From: Microlunatus soli
GTDB taxonomy: Bacteria > Actinomycetota > Actinomycetes > Propionibacteriales > Propionibacteriaceae
DNA length: 64,000 nucleotides
Reading direction: 5' to 3'
Assembly: GCF_900105385.1 (NCBI RefSeq)
Contig: NZ_LT629772.1
Coordinates: 4,092,001 to 4,156,000, forward strand
This document shows positions 61,773 through 64,000 of this stretch, in pieces. Numbering within the stretch: the stretch's first letter is position 1; each line of letters starts with the position of its first letter. The translations under genes were made by a program, and so were the position numbers. The notes beneath the pieces were generated by a model. That model ran no database searches, was not told the origin of the DNA, and was given only the letters and a program-made list of their open reading frames with translations.

Positions 61773-62935
61773 TCGACGAATCGATCTTCCCCGGTCCGGG
61801 GGCCGTCGGGATCGCACCGCAGACGGCCTCGGCCGTTGTTGATCTTGGTGCGTTCAGTCGGAATCTCACCCGACTGCGCGAGCATGTCGGCAGCACGCCG
61901 GTGATGGTGGTGGTGAAGGCCGACGGCTACGGGCACGGCATGATCAACTGTTCCCGTGCCGCCCGACAGGCCGGCGCAGACTGGCTCGGCGCCGCAACAC
62001 CGACCGAGGCCCTGCAGCTTCGCGAATCCGGCGATCAGGGTCGACTGCTGTGCTGGCTCTACGGCCCGGACGAGGATCTGGAACCGGTGGTCGCCGCCGA
62101 CATCGACATCGCCGCCCATTCGGCCGAACAGATCTCCATGATCACCGCGGCGGCCGGTGCGGTGGAGCGGACCGCCCGGGTCCATCTCAAGATCGACACC
62201 GGGCTGTCCCGCAACGGTGCGGCGGCGGACCGCTGGCCCGAGCTGTGCGCGATCGCGGCCGAGGCGGAGCAGGCGGGTGCGGTGCGGATTGCCGGGATCT
62301 GGTCGCATTTCGCGGCTGCCGACGAACCCGGCCACCCGTCGATCGCCCGCCAGCAGGAAGCGTTCAGCGCGGCGCTGACCTCGGCAGAGGAGTTCGGACT
62401 GTCCCCGGAGGTCAGGCACCTGGCCAACTCCGCGGCCGGCCTCACCCTGCCGGACACCCACTACGACCTGGTCCGGTTGGGGATCGCCTGCTACGGCATC
62501 GAACCCGCGCCCGGTCTGGCTGCCGGTGTCGGAGTTGATCTTGAACCGGTGATGACGCTGCGCGCGCAGCTGGCGGCGGTGAAACCGATCGCGGCCGGGG
62601 AAGGCGTCTCCTACGGTCACACCTGGACCGCGGACACCGACACCGTGGTCGGCCTGGTCCCGCTGGGCTACGGTGACGGCATCCCGGTAGCTGCCAGCAA
62701 TCGAGCCGAGGTGCAGGTCGGTGGCCGGCGGGCTCCGATCCGTGGCCGGGTGTGCATGGACCAGTTCGTGGTCGACCTCGGCCCCGGCGCCACCGAAGCG
62801 ATGGGCGACGAGGTGATCATCTTCTCCGGCCGTGATCGCGGGCCGACCGCCGAGGACTGGGCGGACGTCTGCGGCACCATCGGATATGAGATCGTCACCC
62901 GGATCGGTGTCCGGGTGCCGCGGGAATATCGCTGA
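61769..62935 (+). CDS. alr: Alanine racemase
   Basis: 388 residues. PLP enzyme making D-alanine for peptidoglycan. PLP-binding Lys50 in VVVKADGYGHG. The catalytic Tyr lies in GEGVSYGHTW, the substrate-binding segment is HLANSAAGL, and VCMDQFVVDLG forms the second-subunit contribution. It is translationally coupled to the preceding gene by a 4-bp overlap. Confidence 0.96.
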   Translation: MIDESIFPGPGAVGIAPQTASAVVDLGAFSRNLTRLREHVGSTPVMVVVKADGYGHGMINCSRAARQAGADWLGAATPTEALQLRESGDQGRLLCWLYGPDEDLEPVVAADIDIAAHSAEQISMITAAAGAVERTARVHLKIDTGLSRNGAAADRWPELCAIAAEAEQAGAVRIAGIWSHFAAADEPGHPSIARQQEAFSAALTSAEEFGLSPEVRHLANSAAGLTLPDTHYDLVRLGIACYGIEPAPGLAAGVGVDLEPVMTLRAQLAAVKPIAAGEGVSYGHTWTADTDTVVGLVPLGYGDGIPVAASNRAEVQVGGRRAPIRGRVCMDQFVVDLGPGATEAMGDEVIIFSGRDRGPTAEDWADVCGTIGYEIVTRIGVRVPREYR

Positions 62936-62946
62936 GGGGCAGGGGA

Positions 62947-64000
62947 GTGGCGAACGTGGGCAGAGGCGAGGGGATCGGACTGGTCGCCGGCGTTGCCGCA
63001 TTGGCGCTCGGCGGGATCGCCGCCGGTTTCAAGCTGGAGCGCGAACTGGTCGGCCGCCGTCTCCGCCCGCAGTTGGCCGAGGCCGGCTCCGAACCGTTCT
63101 TCAGCCTCCGCTCCAGCGGCCCGACGGTGGAGACCCTGGACGGTGTTCGGCTGCACGTCGAGGTCGACGAACTCCGATCCGAGCCCAACTCGCCGACGCG
63201 GACCGCCGAGCCGGTCGAGGGGCAGCGGCCGACTCTCGTCTTCGTGCACGGCTACGCGCTGAGCCTCGACTGCTGGCATTTCCAGCGCAAACACTTCCGC
63301 GATCGCTATCGGATGATCTTCTACGACCAGCGATCGCACGGTCGGTCGGACCGATCGGCGGCCAAGCTGTGCCGGATCCCGCAGCTGGCCACCGATCTGG
63401 CTCAGATCCTGCAGGAGGTCGCCGGATCGGGGCCGGTGATCCTGATCGGCCACTCGATGGGTGGCATGACGATCATGGAACTGGCCCGGCAGCATCCGGA
63501 ATGGTTCGGCCGGTACCGGCCGGGCAGTACTGACCGAACGGTGGACGGGGTCGGCCCGATCATCGGCGTCGGGCTGGTCTGCACCTCCGCAGACGACCTG
63601 CTCGACCGGCACCCGGTCCGAGGATTCCCCGGCCGGGTCGCCAGTCGGCTCGCCGAACCGGCAATGGCGGTCCTGAACCGGATCCCGACCGCGGTCGAGC
63701 AGACCCGGAAGGCCGGATCGGACCTGGCCTATCTGATCACTCGGGAGATGTCCTACCCGTCCCCGGTACCGCCGTCCTACGTCAAGTTTCTCGGCGAGAT
63801 GCTGTCGGTCACGCCGTTGGACGTGATCGCCGACTTCTATCCGGCGTTCGCCGACCTGGACGAGGTGGACGGTCTGAAAGTGATCAACACCGTTCCCACC
63901 ACGGTGATCGGCGGCAAGCAGGATCTGGTGCTCCCGTTCCGGCACACCGAGGCGATCCTGGACGAGCTGCCCGACGCGGCCCGATTGGTCCTGGATCCGT
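62947..64000 (+). CDS. Alpha/beta hydrolase, 3'-truncated by window edge
   Basis: The frame is open from GTG 62947 to the last base (351 codons), with no stop in the window. N-terminal Ala/Gly-rich hydrophobic stretch (about 9-25), then the alpha/beta hydrolase fold: oxyanion region LVFVHGYALSLDCWHFQ, YDQRSHGRSDRS, nucleophile elbow GHSMGG. The GGKQDLVLP segment near the end is where the acid residue is expected; the catalytic His would lie beyond the window. GGGGCAGGGGA precedes the GTG, 11 nt after the alr stop. Substrate unknown. Confidence 0.9.
   Translation, partial: MANVGRGEGIGLVAGVAALALGGIAAGFKLERELVGRRLRPQLAEAGSEPFFSLRSSGPTVETLDGVRLHVEVDELRSEPNSPTRTAEPVEGQRPTLVFVHGYALSLDCWHFQRKHFRDRYRMIFYDQRSHGRSDRSAAKLCRIPQLATDLAQILQEVAGSGPVILIGHSMGGMTIMELARQHPEWFGRYRPGSTDRTVDGVGPIIGVGLVCTSADDLLDRHPVRGFPGRVASRLAEPAMAVLNRIPTAVEQTRKAGSDLAYLITREMSYPSPVPPSYVKFLGEMLSVTPLDVIADFYPAFADLDEVDGLKVINTVPTTVIGGKQDLVLPFRHTEAILDELPDAARLVLDP

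Noticed and set aside
62668-63945. 425-codon open frame on the minus strand
   Set aside because: Antisense to alr and to the alpha/beta hydrolase, which has clear GHSMGG and Rossmann-like motifs on the plus strand.

Overview
High-GC, gene-dense chromosomal DNA from an actinobacterium. Evidence: strongly GC-ending codons, many GTG starts, widespread leaderless promoters, overlapping stop/start codons, and a housekeeping block rplM-rpsI-glmM ... coaA-glmS-acpS-nnrE/D-alr. Gene content and the 'PEPVEG'-type repeats fit a Propionibacteriales organism of the Microlunatus kind. That placement is an inference without database comparison. No rRNA, tRNA, CRISPR array, prophage or intact insertion sequence was seen.

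Layout. 1-5.6 kb: 3' part of a cytochrome P450, a secreted protein, a Ser/Thr kinase divergent from a membrane sensor-like protein plus a sigma factor, and a macrolide-type glycosyltransferase. 5.6-11.3 kb: a five-gene oligopeptide ABC importer read leftward from a clear promoter. 11.5-13.5 kb: an ATP-dependent DNA ligase whose last codons lie in the first of two abutting palindromic MITE-like elements. 13.5-17 kb: an MFS transporter divergent from a second glycosyltransferase with a TetR-type operator in the promoter spacer, then REP repeats and superoxide dismutase. 17-23.5 kb: an ABC exporter, a fossil of a duplicated gene, an RTX-like secreted protein, and an envelope-stress set (LuxR regulator, CsbD, GlsB). 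23-26.4 kb: a tRNA-modification operon (trmB-truA-methyltransferase) and a zinc metallopeptidase.

26.5-31.2 kb: a tightly coupled three-gene operon (PaaK/CapK-like adenylate-forming enzyme, a two-part protein with a YghO-like acyltransferase end, a nitroreductase) preceded by a perfect palindrome. It is the best candidate here for an undescribed pathway. 31-36 kb: an ABC-2 exporter whose ATPase seems to lack a canonical start codon, a LolA-like protein and an ABC-F ATPase. 36-41.5 kb: LysR, GNAT, flavin monooxygenase, epimerase and two membrane proteins. 41.6-45.7 kb: citrate synthase, L13, S9 and GlmM.

45.8-53.2 kb: a sugar locus with glycosidase, mannose-6-phosphate isomerase fusion, ROK kinase, LacI repressor and a secreted beta-propeller-like protein. 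Two identical operators tie the ROK operon and the secreted gene into one regulon. 53.2-56.9 kb: a hybrid-free phosphorelay with membrane histidine kinase, receiver and HPt protein. 56.9-64 kb: CoA, amino-sugar, ACP, NAD(P)H-repair and D-alanine genes, ending inside an alpha/beta hydrolase.
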